From Eretmocerus hayati (taxonomy: Eukaryota; Arthropoda; Insecta; Hymenoptera; Aphelinidae): a DNA stretch of 64,000 bases. The position numbers were made by a program, and so were the translations under genes. The notes beneath the pieces were generated by a model. It had not been told where the DNA came from, did not search any database, and saw only the letters and a list, made by a program, of their open reading frames with translations. Positions 11,903 to 21,888 of this stretch are shown here, piece after piece (position 1 is the first letter of the stretch; the number at the start of each line of letters is the position of its first letter). The stretch is from assembly GCA_029851415.1 (NCBI GenBank), contig CM056742.1:87224748-87288747 (forward strand), written 5' to 3'.

Positions 11903-12269
11903 GTGAGGAAATTATTTTTTAATCATAAATATACAAGAAAACCGTGGAAGAAGTCGAACAAGAGAGCTCGGGGAATAAGGACCACCCTATTGCGTATGCC
12001 CTGCAAAAAGAATGCGCTGCGAGTAGATATGCGAGCATGTGCACTAGAATGTCCCTTATTTCCCGAACTCCGCCAATCTTTCCTCCCCCATCTGGATGTC
12101 TTCTATATGATAAAAAACCAAGGGAAAAAATTTTTAGACCCCTAGGAAGTGATTGAATAGTGCCGCACAGAGTATCAAGTTTCGAATTTCTACCCCAGAA
12201 TTACGTTCCTCGCGACTTTCTTGTCCTGATGTTTGAGCTCGTATGAGGTAGTGTTTTGGGTCTAACCAA

Positions 12270-13450
12270 CAATCAAGGATACATAATTCGACGTAAAATT
12301 CTGCGCCGAATTAAAATTCGTCGTTATTTTTTAGGTACGGAGACACCCAGTATGTCAAAACTCATTCATTTCGCCGAAAAATGGATTTTAGTACGTTTTT
12401 CTCGTCTGTTTAGAGTATGTCGGCCGCCGTGGACTCTATGAGTGATAGTCAAAACCATCAGTATACACGTAAAATTTTACGCTCAATCCGAATTCATCGT
12501 TATTTTTGTTGTACAGAGGCACCTAGTATGTCAAAACTCATTTGTCCGCCAAAAAACGAAATTCAGTACGTTTTTCTCGTCTGTTCCGGATATGTCGGTT
12601 GATGTGGACTCCATCAGTAATAGTCAAAACCATCATAATTCACGTGAAATTTCACGCGGAATCCGAATTCATCGTTATTTTTGAGGTACAGAAGCTCCCA
12701 GTATGTCAAAACTCATTTTTTTCGCCGAAAAACAGATTTTATCACGTTGTTCTCGTCTGTTTCGGAAATGTCGGTCGCTCTGAACTCCATTTGTCATAGT
12801 CAAAACCAACTGGATTCACGTGAAATTTTTCGCCGAATCTGAATTCATCCTCATCCTTGAGTCTTGAGGTAAAGAGACCCAGTATGTCCAAACTTATTTT
12901 TCCGCCAAAAAACGAATTTCAGTACGTTTCTCTCGTGTGTTCCGGATATGTCGGTTGCTGTGGACCGCATCAGTGATAGTCAAAACCATCATAATTCACG
13001 TATAATTTCACGCTGAACTCAAATTCGTCTTTAATATTGAGGTACAGAGACACCTAGTATGTCGAAACTCATTTTGCCGCCGAAAAACAGATTTTAGCGT
13101 GTTCGCGTCTGTTTCGGATATATCAGTCGCTGTGGACTCCATTTGTAATAGTCGGAACCATCCGAATTTTCGTGAACTTTCATGCTGAGTCTAAGTTCAT
13201 CCTCATTCCTGGGGAACACAGACACCCAGTATGTCAAAACTCATTTTTTCCGCCAAAAAAACGGATTTTAGTACGTTTTCTCGTCTGTTTCGGGTATATC
13301 GCCGCTGTGGACTCCACCTGTAATAGTCAAAACCAATCAGATTCCCGTGAAATTTCACGTTGAATCTTAATTCATCCTCGATCCTGAGGTACAGAGATAC
13401 TCAGTATGTCAAAACTCATTTTTTCGCGTGAAAACAGATTTTATCACGTT
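12270..13450. repeat. 176-bp tandem array, left arm of FB1
   Basis: Seven units, spacing 171-181 bp. Each holds AATCCGAATTCATCGTTAT, a GAGGTACAGAGACACC block, the TATGTCAAAACTCATT landmark and TACGTTTTTCTCGTCTGTTT. The same core recurs in the arms of the element at 58618-60324. Confidence 0.9.
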
Positions 13451-13853
13451 TCTCTAGTCTTATCTGGCCCAGAAAGGACAGTACTACCGCTCATGAATTT
13501 TCAAATCCCTATGTCTCTCCGAACTAGAACTGCAAGACCACGCAGATCCCGCGATCATGATCGCACCAGATAACTGTCCTAATTAGAATTAATCATCTTG
13601 GATTGGAAATTTGGCCGTACAGTCCCAAGGAACCTATCCGCGGTACAGGATAAGTACGCTTCCAATCAGAATTTGTAATCTTTTTCAGTGCTGAAGACAA
13701 CTTTCGGAGCATGCATTGTGTAATACAAGACTTGCCAGATACTGCCTCGCAAGCTGATGGCAGCGGACATTCCATTCCTATTGCATGAATCCATATTGGG
13801 ATGCTCCAGATTGAACTAAAAATCCTTGAGAGGATTTCCTCACTTCGATATAA

Positions 13854-13879
13854 TTTTCATGAACTATGGTTCATGAAAA
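13854..13879. repeat. perfect 11-bp hairpin in the FB1 middle
   Basis: TTTTCATGAAC, loop TATG, GTTCATGAAAA. It lies in the non-repeated centre of the fold-back element. Confidence 0.7.
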
Positions 13880-14199
13880 GTCCAAACTGAGGCGATCAAA
13901 TATTCATCTGATGTCATCGGATCTCGTGAAGGCGATGTTTGAACCGATAATCAACTGCTAATCGATGCTACGCACTCCAAGTTGATCAGCTCGTAGTGGA
14001 GGGAGACTTTGTATTCTGGAAGAAGATACTCGATCAATAGGCTGGTAAAATCGCATAACCATCTGTGGAAATGTATCTCCTGTTGGACGCACATTTTTAT
14101 TGTGTTGGTGTCAATTTTATCGTAAATGGAAGATAAACTTTGATTAGACATGAGATCTTACGCAAAGTCAGATAGTCTTGGATATTACTGATGGAGTCC

Positions 14200-14690
14200 A
14201 CAGCGACCGTAATATCCAAAATAGACGAAAAAAACGTGGTAAACTTGGTTTTTTGATGAAAAGGTACGCTTTGACCTACTGGATGTCTCTCTACCTCGAA
14301 AATATTACTGGATTTGGATTCAGGGTGGAATTTCACGTTTATCGAGATGGTTTCGACTATTACTGATAGAGTTCACAGCGACCGACATACTCTAAACAGA
14401 CGAGAAAAACGTACTAAAATCCGTTTTTTGGCGGATAAAATGAGTTTTGACATGCTGGGTGTCTCTGTATCTGAAAAATACCGATGAATTTGGATCCAGC
14501 GTGGAATTTTACGTGAACAATGATGGTTTTGACTATCACTGATAGAGCCCACAGCAACCGACATACTCTAAACAGACGAGAAAAACGTACTAAAATCCGT
14601 TTTTCGGTGAAAAAAATGAGTTTTGAAATGATCGGTGTCTCTGTACCTCAAAAATAACGATGAATTTTAATTTGATGCGAAATTTTACGT
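14200..14690. repeat. 176-bp repeats, inverted right arm of FB1
   Basis: Three units in the opposite orientation to the left array, spaced 176 bp apart, with the same TTGACATGCTGGGTGTCTCT and AAACAGACGAGAAAAACGTA blocks. Confidence 0.85.
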
Positions 14691-14963
14691 CTGATTATGT
14701 ACCCTCGATTGTTGGTTAGACCCAAAACACTATCTCATACGAGCTCGAACATCAGGACAAGAAAGTCGTCAAAAAAGAAATTTTTGAGTCGAAATTCGAA
14801 ACTTGATGCTCTGTGCGGCAGTATTCCAACACTTCCTAGGGGTCTGAAAAAATTTTTCCCCTGGTTTTTAGCATATAGAAGACATCCAAATGGGGGGAGG
14901 GAGGATCGTCGGAGTTTGGGAACTAAGGGACACCCTAATGTGCACGAATCGAAGAAGCATAGG

Positions 14964-14968
<5 letters not shown>

Positions 14969-15011
<43 letters not shown>
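14969..15011. repeat. (GA)n microsatellite
   Basis: An uninterrupted GA run forms the 5' junction of retroelement copy B1. It is the presumed target of family B insertion. Confidence 0.95.
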
Positions 15012-15015
<4 letters not shown>

Positions 15016-15346
15016 CTACTGGACGACGCAGGCACTGAGCGATCATGGTTGCTTCGGTTCCTATCTAACCAGGTTCAAGAAGAGGACGACCCCAGCATGT
15101 CAGTCATGCGGGGACGAATGGGATGACGCCGAACATGCCCTGTTCAAGTGCAGCGACACCCGGAGAGAGCGCGCCGAGCTGGATGAATGGCTGGGTGCTC
15201 AACTAACACCTGAGAATCTCGTCCCGTACTTACTCCGCAACCAGGAGACATGGGATAGACTCACCGGATACATCAAGCTGGTGATGACCCACAAAGAGGA
15301 GAAAGAGAGGGAAGTAAGGCGCCTCGAATCAGGCGAATTACAGTGA
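15012..15346 (+). pseudogene. ORF2 carboxyl end of copy B1
   Basis: It encodes the last 110 residues of an R1-type ORF2: HGCFGSYLTRF, then CQSC...EHALFKC, the Cys-Cys-His-Cys motif (CX2CX8HX4C) that follows the reverse transcriptase in R1 and LOA elements. Without a catalytic domain it can make no active enzyme. The stop is the TGA at 15344-15346. Confidence 0.85.
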
Positions 15347-15835
15347 CTCTGCCGATTGAAACAGAAGAGGCCCAAATGATTCCAGGAGGAATCTGATGCA
15401 CTGAAGAGGGAAGAAAGAAGAAAGAAGAGAGAAGGAAGAAGAAAGAGAGGGAACAATGAAGAGTGAAGATAGAAGATGCCGACAAGTGGCCGAAGAGAGA
15501 AGATGGAGAAGAGGAACGCTCGCAATCGAGCGCGAGACATGCCGCTCATCCTGAAGTAATGCTCACGCGGTTCCGGGATGAGATGGTAGATGCAGGTGGA
15601 TCTCCTTCTTGATTGCCCGATGCCCTAGGTATCGGACATCGAGGGGAGAGGGATATTACACGGCCGGGCCCACCTCTCGGTGGGCCCCACCCAAACCCGT
15701 GTCCCGCCTGGTATGGCCTGCGTGCGCTATGCGTAGTCCGCGTAAGCTGAACCAGTCCGGTGTCTGGGGACGGATCCGAGGGATCCTGAGGCAGATTTTG
15801 CCCTCTAACCACCTTAAAAAAAAAAAAAAAAAAAA

Positions 15836-15836
<1 letters not shown>
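15012..15836 (+). mobile_element. family B (R1-like) retrotransposon, 5'-truncated copy B1
   Basis: The 3' end of an R1-type non-LTR element. It starts directly at a (GA)n run in the last part of ORF2, has a 470-base 3' UTR ending ...CCCTCTAACCACCTT, then a poly-A of about 18, then (GA)n again. The 3' part is about 99 percent identical to copy B2, so both are recent. Both flanks are the same microsatellite in the same orientation. Confidence 0.9.

Positions 15837-15867
<31 letters not shown>
15837..15867. repeat. (GA)n microsatellite between B1 and B2
   Basis: An imperfect GA run (one GACA) directly after the poly-A of B1. It ends at the 5' junction of B2. Confidence 0.95.
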
Positions 15868-15868
<1 letters not shown>

Positions 15869-16903
15869 CGAGTGAGGATCTGGGACCGCCAGAAAGTGAT
15901 CGGAGCCGAACGAGTACTCACTCCGACGATGAAGGAGATCATCCGCGACAACGAGAAGGAAACCACCCTTGAGCATTGGCAAACTGAGTGGGATTCGCCA
16001 TTTGCGAACGGCAGATGGACGCACCGGCTGATCCGTGACGTAGCCAAGTGGGCGGAACGCACCCACGGAGAGATGGACTACTGGACGACGCAGGCACTGA
16101 GCGATCATGGTTGCTTCGGTTCCTATCTAACCAGGTTCAAGAAGAGGACGACCCCAGCATGTCAGTCATGCGGGGACGAATGGGATGACGCCGAACATGC
16201 CCTGTTCAAGTGCAGCGACACCCGGAGAGAGCGCGCCGAGCTGGATGAATGGCTGGGTGCTCAACTAACACCTGAGAATCTTGTCCCGTACTTACTCCGC
16301 AACCAGGAGACATGGGATAGACTCACCAGATACATCAAGCTGGTGATGACCCACAAAGAGGAGAAAGAGAGGGAAGTAAGGCGCCTCGAAGCAGGCGAAT
16401 TACAGTGACTCTGCCGATTGAAACAGAAGAGGCCCAAATGATTCCAGGAGGAATCTGATGCACTGAAGAGGGAAGAAAGAAGAAAGAAGAGAGAAGAAAG
16501 AAGAAAGAGAGGGAACAATGAAGAGTGAAGATAGAAGATGCCGACAAGTGGCCGAAGAGAGAAGATGGAGAAGAGGAACGCTCGCAATCGAGCGCGAGAC
16601 ATGCCGTTCATCCTGAAGTAATGCTCACGCGGTTCCGGGATGAGATGGTAGATGCAGGTGGATCTCCTTCTTGATTGCCCGATGCCCTAGGTATCGGACA
16701 TCGAGGGGAGAGGGATATTACACGGCCGGGCCCACCTCTCGGTGGGCCCCACCCAAACCCGTGTCCCGCCTGGTATGGCCTGCGTGGGCTATGCGTAGTC
16801 CGCGTAAGCTGAACCAGTCCGGTGTCTTGGGACGGATCCGAGGGATCCTGAGGCAGATTTTGCCCTCTAACCACCTTAAAGAAAAAAAAAAAAAAAAAAA
16901 AAA
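15868..16903 (+). mobile_element. family B retrotransposon, 5'-truncated copy B2
   Basis: Like B1 but reaching about 200 bases further 5'. It starts in (GA)n, carries the end of ORF2 and the same 3' UTR, and closes with a poly-A (16878-16903) followed by GA and then the tail of the minus-strand element A1. B1 and B2 stand head to tail, as expected of two insertions into one microsatellite. Confidence 0.9.
15872..16408 (+). pseudogene. ORF2 carboxyl end of copy B2
   Basis: 178 residues, from RIWDRQKV through a variable region (LTPTMKEIIRDNEKET) to the CX2CX8HX4C motif and the terminal KEEKEREVRRLEAGELQ. This copy supplies 14 bases that are missing from B4 at about 38233. Confidence 0.85.
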
Positions 16904-16926
16904 GAGAGAGAGATTGATTGATTGAT
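16904..16926. repeat. (GA)n/(GATT)n junction of B2 and A1 tails
   Basis: The poly-A of B2 runs into GAGAGAGA and then (GATT)3, which is the minus-strand view of the (ATCA)n tail of A1. This is one of three tail-to-tail A/B junctions in the window. Confidence 0.9.
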
Positions 16927-17050
16927 AACCTTTATTCGCCCGAGGGCAAAATTGAAAAAGTACAGTAGCATAATTCACATATGTTACACCTACATAATAA
17001 ATAAATAAAGATGTATAAATATTTGTCTTTTTGGTCAAGGAATATTAGAA

Positions 17051-17073
17051 TTATCACAGAAAGTGACTAGTCA
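17051..17073 (-). ncRNA. conserved 3' UTR hairpin of family A (A1)
   Basis: On the minus strand: the palindrome TGACTAGTCA overlapping TCAC-TTTCT-GTGA. The stem is identical in all five copies while the loop varies (TTTCT, TTGAT, GAATT, GAATC). It may be the structure the element's reverse transcriptase recognises. Confidence 0.5.
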
Positions 17074-17315
17074 TTTTAAGGCATCAAAGGATGCATAAGA
17101 GTCAAATAAGAGGATGATAAGATACATTTTCATATACGAATATCAGTCTTTACAAGAACTTTCGAGGAGGAGGAAACATTTTCATGTAGAAAGGCATATA
17201 AAAGGCTTGGGTCAGCAGAAATATCACAGGAATTACAACTTAGTGATGAAGAAGCCACGTATGACTCTTTTAAAATAGGAAACGCTGATTGAAAAGAGCC
17301 CAAACCTATCACAGT

Positions 17316-20243
17316 TTAGAGATTGAAATAATGCCTCCTCTCCACATCAATCCTCTGGGAAGACTGGATCAGAAAGGAATCTTTTAAGGCCTCTTTGAAC
17401 ACTGAAATGTTCCCCAGCTGCCAAAAGCCCGGAGGGAGAAAGTTCCACAGATGGGCACATTGAACCTGGAATGATCTTCTTCCGTAATCAAGTCTCATAT
17501 TGGGGACCTTGAGTACCCGCTCTTCTGCATCACCACGTGCGGGGCGTTCGGATTGGGACCTGGTAAATATCGCAGCTAGGTAGCCAGGTTCTCCAAGATG
17601 CAAGATCTTATGCAATAAAAGTGCCACGAAGTACATTCTCCGCGAATCAGTACGTAACCAACCCAAACGTTCCCTAAACGGGGTGATGTGCTCGTCTCCC
17701 CCAAGATCAAAAATGTACCTCACACATGAATTGCTCAGTCGCTGTATCCGTTGCCGCTGTTCGTCCGTGGCGTCGAGGTACACGACTGTGCAATAATCTA
17801 AATGCGGTTGAACTCATGACTCGACTAGGCAAATTCGGAGAGGTCTGGTGATACACGCCCTAAAAAACCGCAATCCGTAAAGGGCTCTGTTCACTTCCTT
17901 AGTTACTTGGTCGATGTGCGGCTTCCACGTCAGTTCACTATCGAGTGTAACACCAAGATTCACGACCGTATCGCTGAACGGAATGAACTTTCCTTCCTGT
18001 ATCTCAACTCCTGGCAAGTCCATTCTTTTCAGATCTTTGATGTTCCTCTCAGAGCTGAAGAAGATTGCCTTGGTCTTGCCAGCGTTGAGACGCAGGCCGG
18101 AACCTCTGGCCCATTCGGCAATCAGTCGTCCTACTTCTCCCAGCCGAGTGATGCCTTCTTCGATCTTAGTTTTCTCGACTTGGAGATAAATTCGAAGATC
18201 ATCCGCATAGAATAGATGATATACCGACTTTCCGTCTAGCAAACCAGGTGAGTCATTAACATATAAGCTGAGGAGTAAAGGCCCGAGAACGGATCCCTGT
18301 GGAACACTCAGATTGGTTTCGAGCCAATCAGAACTACCAGATTTTGGAGTGACTACTTGGGTGCGGCCTTGCAAGTATGATTTCATCCACAGGAGTGCCG
18401 ATCTTGACGATCCAAGGTTTCGGAGCTTTCTCAACAGCTTTGACGGTGTTATTGTGTCGAAAGCTTTGCTAAAGTCGAATAGTAGGAGTAAGATGATCTT
18501 CTTCCTATCAATGCCTACTCTGATGTCATCCGTCAACTTTAGTAAAGTTGTCTGGGTGCTATGGTATTGCCTGAAACCAGTCTGGAAGCGATCAAGAAGT
18601 TTCTCTACTTTTAAATACTCCATGATTTGGTCATGTGCAATTTTTTCCAGAACCTTGGAAAGGAAGCACAGCAGCGCTATGGGACGAAATTCCGAGACCG
18701 TTGATGGAGCTGCAGTCTTCTTCAATGCGATCAGCTGCGCTTGCTTCCAAGCTTCGGGAAAAACGCTATGAGCGAAAGAGGAATTGGAAATATGTACAAT
18801 AAGATCACCAATTGCCGGAAGAGCCTTCGCGATCACGCTCTGGGGGATCCCATCCATCCCGCGGGCCTGCGAGAAGAAATGTTTAATAGCAAAGACTACA
18901 TCATTGAAATTTGTGGGCTTGAATTTAAACCCCTCTTCCGGTGCAGAGTTGATATCGTCCATTGCTTCATTGGTATTTTCGTGAGGCGAAACGGAAACCC
19001 CCGCAAAGTGAGCGTTCTACTCATCCGGTGTGAAACCGTGCAGTTCTTCCTCTTTGCTCTTGGGCAAGAGGCCGAGATTGCGCATCTCCTTCCAAATATT
19101 CTTGTTCTGATCAAGAGCGTCTGAAAGATGGTTTCGAAGGAAGGAATTACGCTCTTACTCAATGCGCAGATCGACCTCTTCGCTAAGCCGAAAGTACTCA
19201 TTTTGAAGCTCAGGACACTTGCACTGGTTGCGTTGCATACGCTCCCAACGCCTGCGCGTCGCGTCACGCTTATTCATGAGCACCCTCAACTCAGGACCAA
19301 TCCAAGGAGCATCATATTTACGCGGGTTCATAGTTTTTTCCGGTGCTGATTCATCCCAAACGATCATTCAATTTTCATTCAAGCAGTGAATTGCGTCTCA
19401 ACTGGTTTCGGCATTTCCAAGAGCCGTCCAGTCACAGTGGAGCAGACGGTCATTCAATATCTCCGGAGTGATGTTACGAAAATCCCTATATTTGAAGGAA
19501 TTTTTTAGCGGAGTAGGGGTGAAGACGTTGATGGTGACGTCAATGACCGAGTGCCCACCGGAACTGGTCAGGTGTTTGTTGTGAAAGTCAGTAATGGTGT
19601 CGTTGTCATCTACGTAGATGTGATCAATCCATGTATGAGATACATTGGGGTTGTGTTGATGAGTCGGGCCATGCTGCACTATCTGCAAGGCTAGTTCTTC
19701 TGTCAGTGCAGTCAGTGTCTTGGTGTCGGGATGAGCAGTATCCAACAAGTCAGCGTTCAGATCACCCATAATGATTTTGTGACTGTAATCACCACACAGC
19801 CGGCGTAACGAGCCAAACAGCCCATCATCCTTCTGCATGGCAATTTTAGGGGGTCTATAGATCACCGCGACTAATATTGGGGGTGAGCTGCCTTAAGTCA
19901 CGCTACAAAGAAGGAATTCGGGCACGCCAGGTTTCCCCGGCCCAAAAGTATTCGACGAAACCAACTTTTCAATTTTGAAGTCATTGCACACATACAAGGC
20001 AACTCCTCCACCCTCTGTGTTGCGATCTTGTCTCAACAACGAAAAACCTGGAATTTGAACGAGACTGTCATCCACATACTCATCTAGCTTCGACTCGGCC
20101 ACCCCAAATAGATGATAGGAGGGATCGTTAGCGACGAGCAAGCGTAGATGCCCAATCTTATCTGTCAGGGAGTTAAGGTTGAGAAATCCCGCTTTTAAAG
20201 AATTACCCCTCCCTCGTCGCTCTTCAGCAGCCGTATCCAGTCA
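17316..20243 (-). pseudogene. family A ORF2 (endonuclease-reverse transcriptase), copy A1
   Basis: An APE-type endonuclease (AESKLDE, MGDLNADL, WIDHIYVDD) is followed by the linker and a CR1-type reverse transcriptase (FRPIALLCFLSKVLEK, LLFDFSKAFDTI, VPQGSVLGPLL, FYADDLRIYL) and the terminal MYFVALLLHKILHLGEPGYLA block. All pieces lie in one frame. It is broken only by stops at 19893-19895, 19398-19400, 19155-19157 (CAA to TAA), near 19019 and at 17814-17816, so decay was by nonsense substitutions rather than indels. It begins directly after the ORF1 TGA at 20241-20243, with 14 codons before the endonuclease. Confidence 0.9.
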
Positions 20244-21818
20244 GGGAGTCCTTGTTGATTCTGTTGCCGGAACTTCATTTTGCTCCGTAACGATTGATGG
20301 TGCAGCTCTGGGTGATATTAGAGGACGCACAGGTGCGTTCCGGACCACTTCCACAGGTCGTTTGAATGACCTGCAGATCAGCAAGGGATTCGAACGTATG
20401 CGCTCGCTCACCATTTTTCCATCTCACCCAGAAACGCCCATCACTGTGCCAGACGTATTTAAGACTCAAACCGCGTGCAACCGACCTTAAACGTATAAAT
20501 TCTTTGTATTTTCCACGGTGAAGCATCTCATTCATAAAGATTTTACGGTCTGGCACATGAGCTTCCGTATCTGGGTCGAGTAAGTCAGGCTGGATATGGT
20601 TGGCCGTGAAATAATTATTGGTGATTGAACGTTTAGCCCGAATCACTTTCCCGACTAGTCGACTACTGGAGAGTTGGACTACACATGATGGTAAATTGCG
20701 CGTGATAGCAGCTGAGGCTCGGGAAGATAGAACCGAGTCACAATTACGTGTTGGAGTCCTCTCCCCAGACGCACGCCCCGGTTGCAGGACACGGACATCG
20801 GCAATGTCTGCCCTCTCCAATGAGAGGAGAATAGACTTAAGCACTGCATAAGAAATATCAAATATCTGTGCTGGTGAGGTCTTAGAATCTTCTTTGAATA
20901 CACCATTAATAATCAGTTTACAGCGCTCAAGTCCGTCATTGCCTAGTCCCTGCCCTTGCTTCCGAACGTATGGGTGGGGGGACTCGTCCATCCTAGGGGC
21001 AGTGTTAGGAATCGAGGATTGATGTGTCGATTCAGCATTACCATTCTCCTCATTCCGAAATTTACTATTTTGCAGAGTACTCTGGAAGCCTGACAATAGC
21101 TCCGTTAAGGTAGAAATTTGGCCTGCCATGATGGAATTTTGCTCCAGTAGAAGCTGTCGATCCAAGCAAAGTTCCTCCAGCTGGGAGCTTTGCTTCTCTA
21201 TAAGTCCCTCGAGAGAAAATACACGTGCCAACAATCGATCATCCACCTCATTAACTGCTGGTGTGCAAGATGGAGAGGTAGTGGCAACGTTTTGTCGGAT
21301 CACGAGGGATTTTATGTCGACGAGCTGGTTCTGAAGCAAGGCATTTTGGTTGTAGAATAGGTCCAGAGTACTCTGCCGTATATATACCCACTTTGGTTCC
21401 GGAGAGTTTAACGACGTCGACGTAGTTGTTGCTGCAGGTTGATCCGAGATGTTCAGGCTATTGCTTTTAACCGATCCGACGGGGTGATCCACGTGTGGTG
21501 TACTGAGCAGCGACGGAGAGGCAGTAGTGAGCCGCGCATCAGCTTGCTGTTTTTGAATGTTCGCGGGCTCTGTTCTGCTGGACTCGTGAATGGTGGCGCC
21601 ACTTAACGGAGGCGAAGCAGTAGCTGGCGGAATACCCCCCGTAAGCGTGAGCTGTCGACTCTCGATGGCTTGAGAGGCACTGGTGGTGGGGAGCTCAGCG
21701 CTGCTGCCCGTGGTGGTATGTTGCGGGGCAAGGGGAGACTTTCCTGACGCGCCACGCGAGCTGAGCCGCATGTGTGAGAGCGGCTGATTACTCACACGTC
21801 TTCGTGGGCTTGTTTTCT

Positions 21819-21822
<4 letters not shown>
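20241..21822 (-). pseudogene. family A ORF1 (coiled coil plus FP-like C-terminal domain), copy A1
   Basis: Compared with A5 it lacks the amino-terminal zinc finger. It keeps the Ser/Pro/Thr-rich region, a coiled coil (DRLLARVFSLEGLIEKQSSQ) and the basic carboxyl domain (KLIINGV, VPDRKIFMNEML, KYVWHSDGRFWVRWK). The latter resembles the nucleic-acid-binding carboxyl domain of baculovirus FP proteins found in many CR1/Jockey-type ORF1s. A small indel near 20300 shifts the last residues. Read in the frame of ORF2, the end is ...TP followed by TGA at 20241-20243 and CTG. The long run of Arg-Glu at the start is just translated (GA)n. Confidence 0.85.

Positions 21823-21878
<56 letters not shown>
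21821..21878. repeat. (CT)n microsatellite between A1 and A2
   Basis: This CT run separates the 5' end of A1 (minus) from the 5' end of A2 (plus), a head-to-head junction. Confidence 0.95.
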
Positions 21879-21888
21879 GCCTGCCCAG

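Larger units (their letters stand above)
12034..14948. mobile_element. Foldback-type element (FB1) with 176-bp repeat arms
   Basis: The outer ends are inverted copies: 12034-12260 mirrors 14700-14948 (TGTCCCTTA, CCATCTGGATGTCTTCTATA, CCCTAGGAAGTG, CAGGACAAGAAAGTCG). Inside the left end lie seven direct copies of a 176-bp unit and inside the right end three inverted copies, so the arms are repeat arrays of unequal length, the layout of Drosophila Foldback elements. A 650-bp unique middle (13450-14096) shows no transposase. Unit landmarks (TATGTCAAAACTCATT) fall at 12351, 12527, 12702, 12883, 13059, 13230 and 13405. Inverted landmarks are at 14272, 14448 and 14624. A (GA)n tract starts just outside the right end. 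Confidence 0.85.
16912..21822 (-). mobile_element. family A (CR1/L2-like) retrotransposon, copy A1
   Basis: A 4.9-kb minus-strand copy with most of ORF1, all of ORF2 and a 3' UTR ending AATAAAGGTTATCAATCA..., i.e. a short tandem tail and no poly-A, as in CR1/L2 elements. The 5' end stops at a GA tract that matches a short GA-rich piece inside ORF1 of the longest copy, A5. ORF2 keeps one reading frame but carries at least five nonsense codons. Confidence 0.9.

Noticed and set aside
11944..12156. Frame with DHPIAYAL, reminiscent of a gypsy RNase H motif
   Set aside because: Only about seven residues match and no other RNase H or integrase motif is near; it runs directly into the FB1 terminal repeat.
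15199..15549. 116-aa minus-strand ORF opposite B1, repeated at 16261-16611 and similar at 31235
   Set aside because: It is antisense to the B ORF2 end and 3' UTR and conserved only because the copies are recent.
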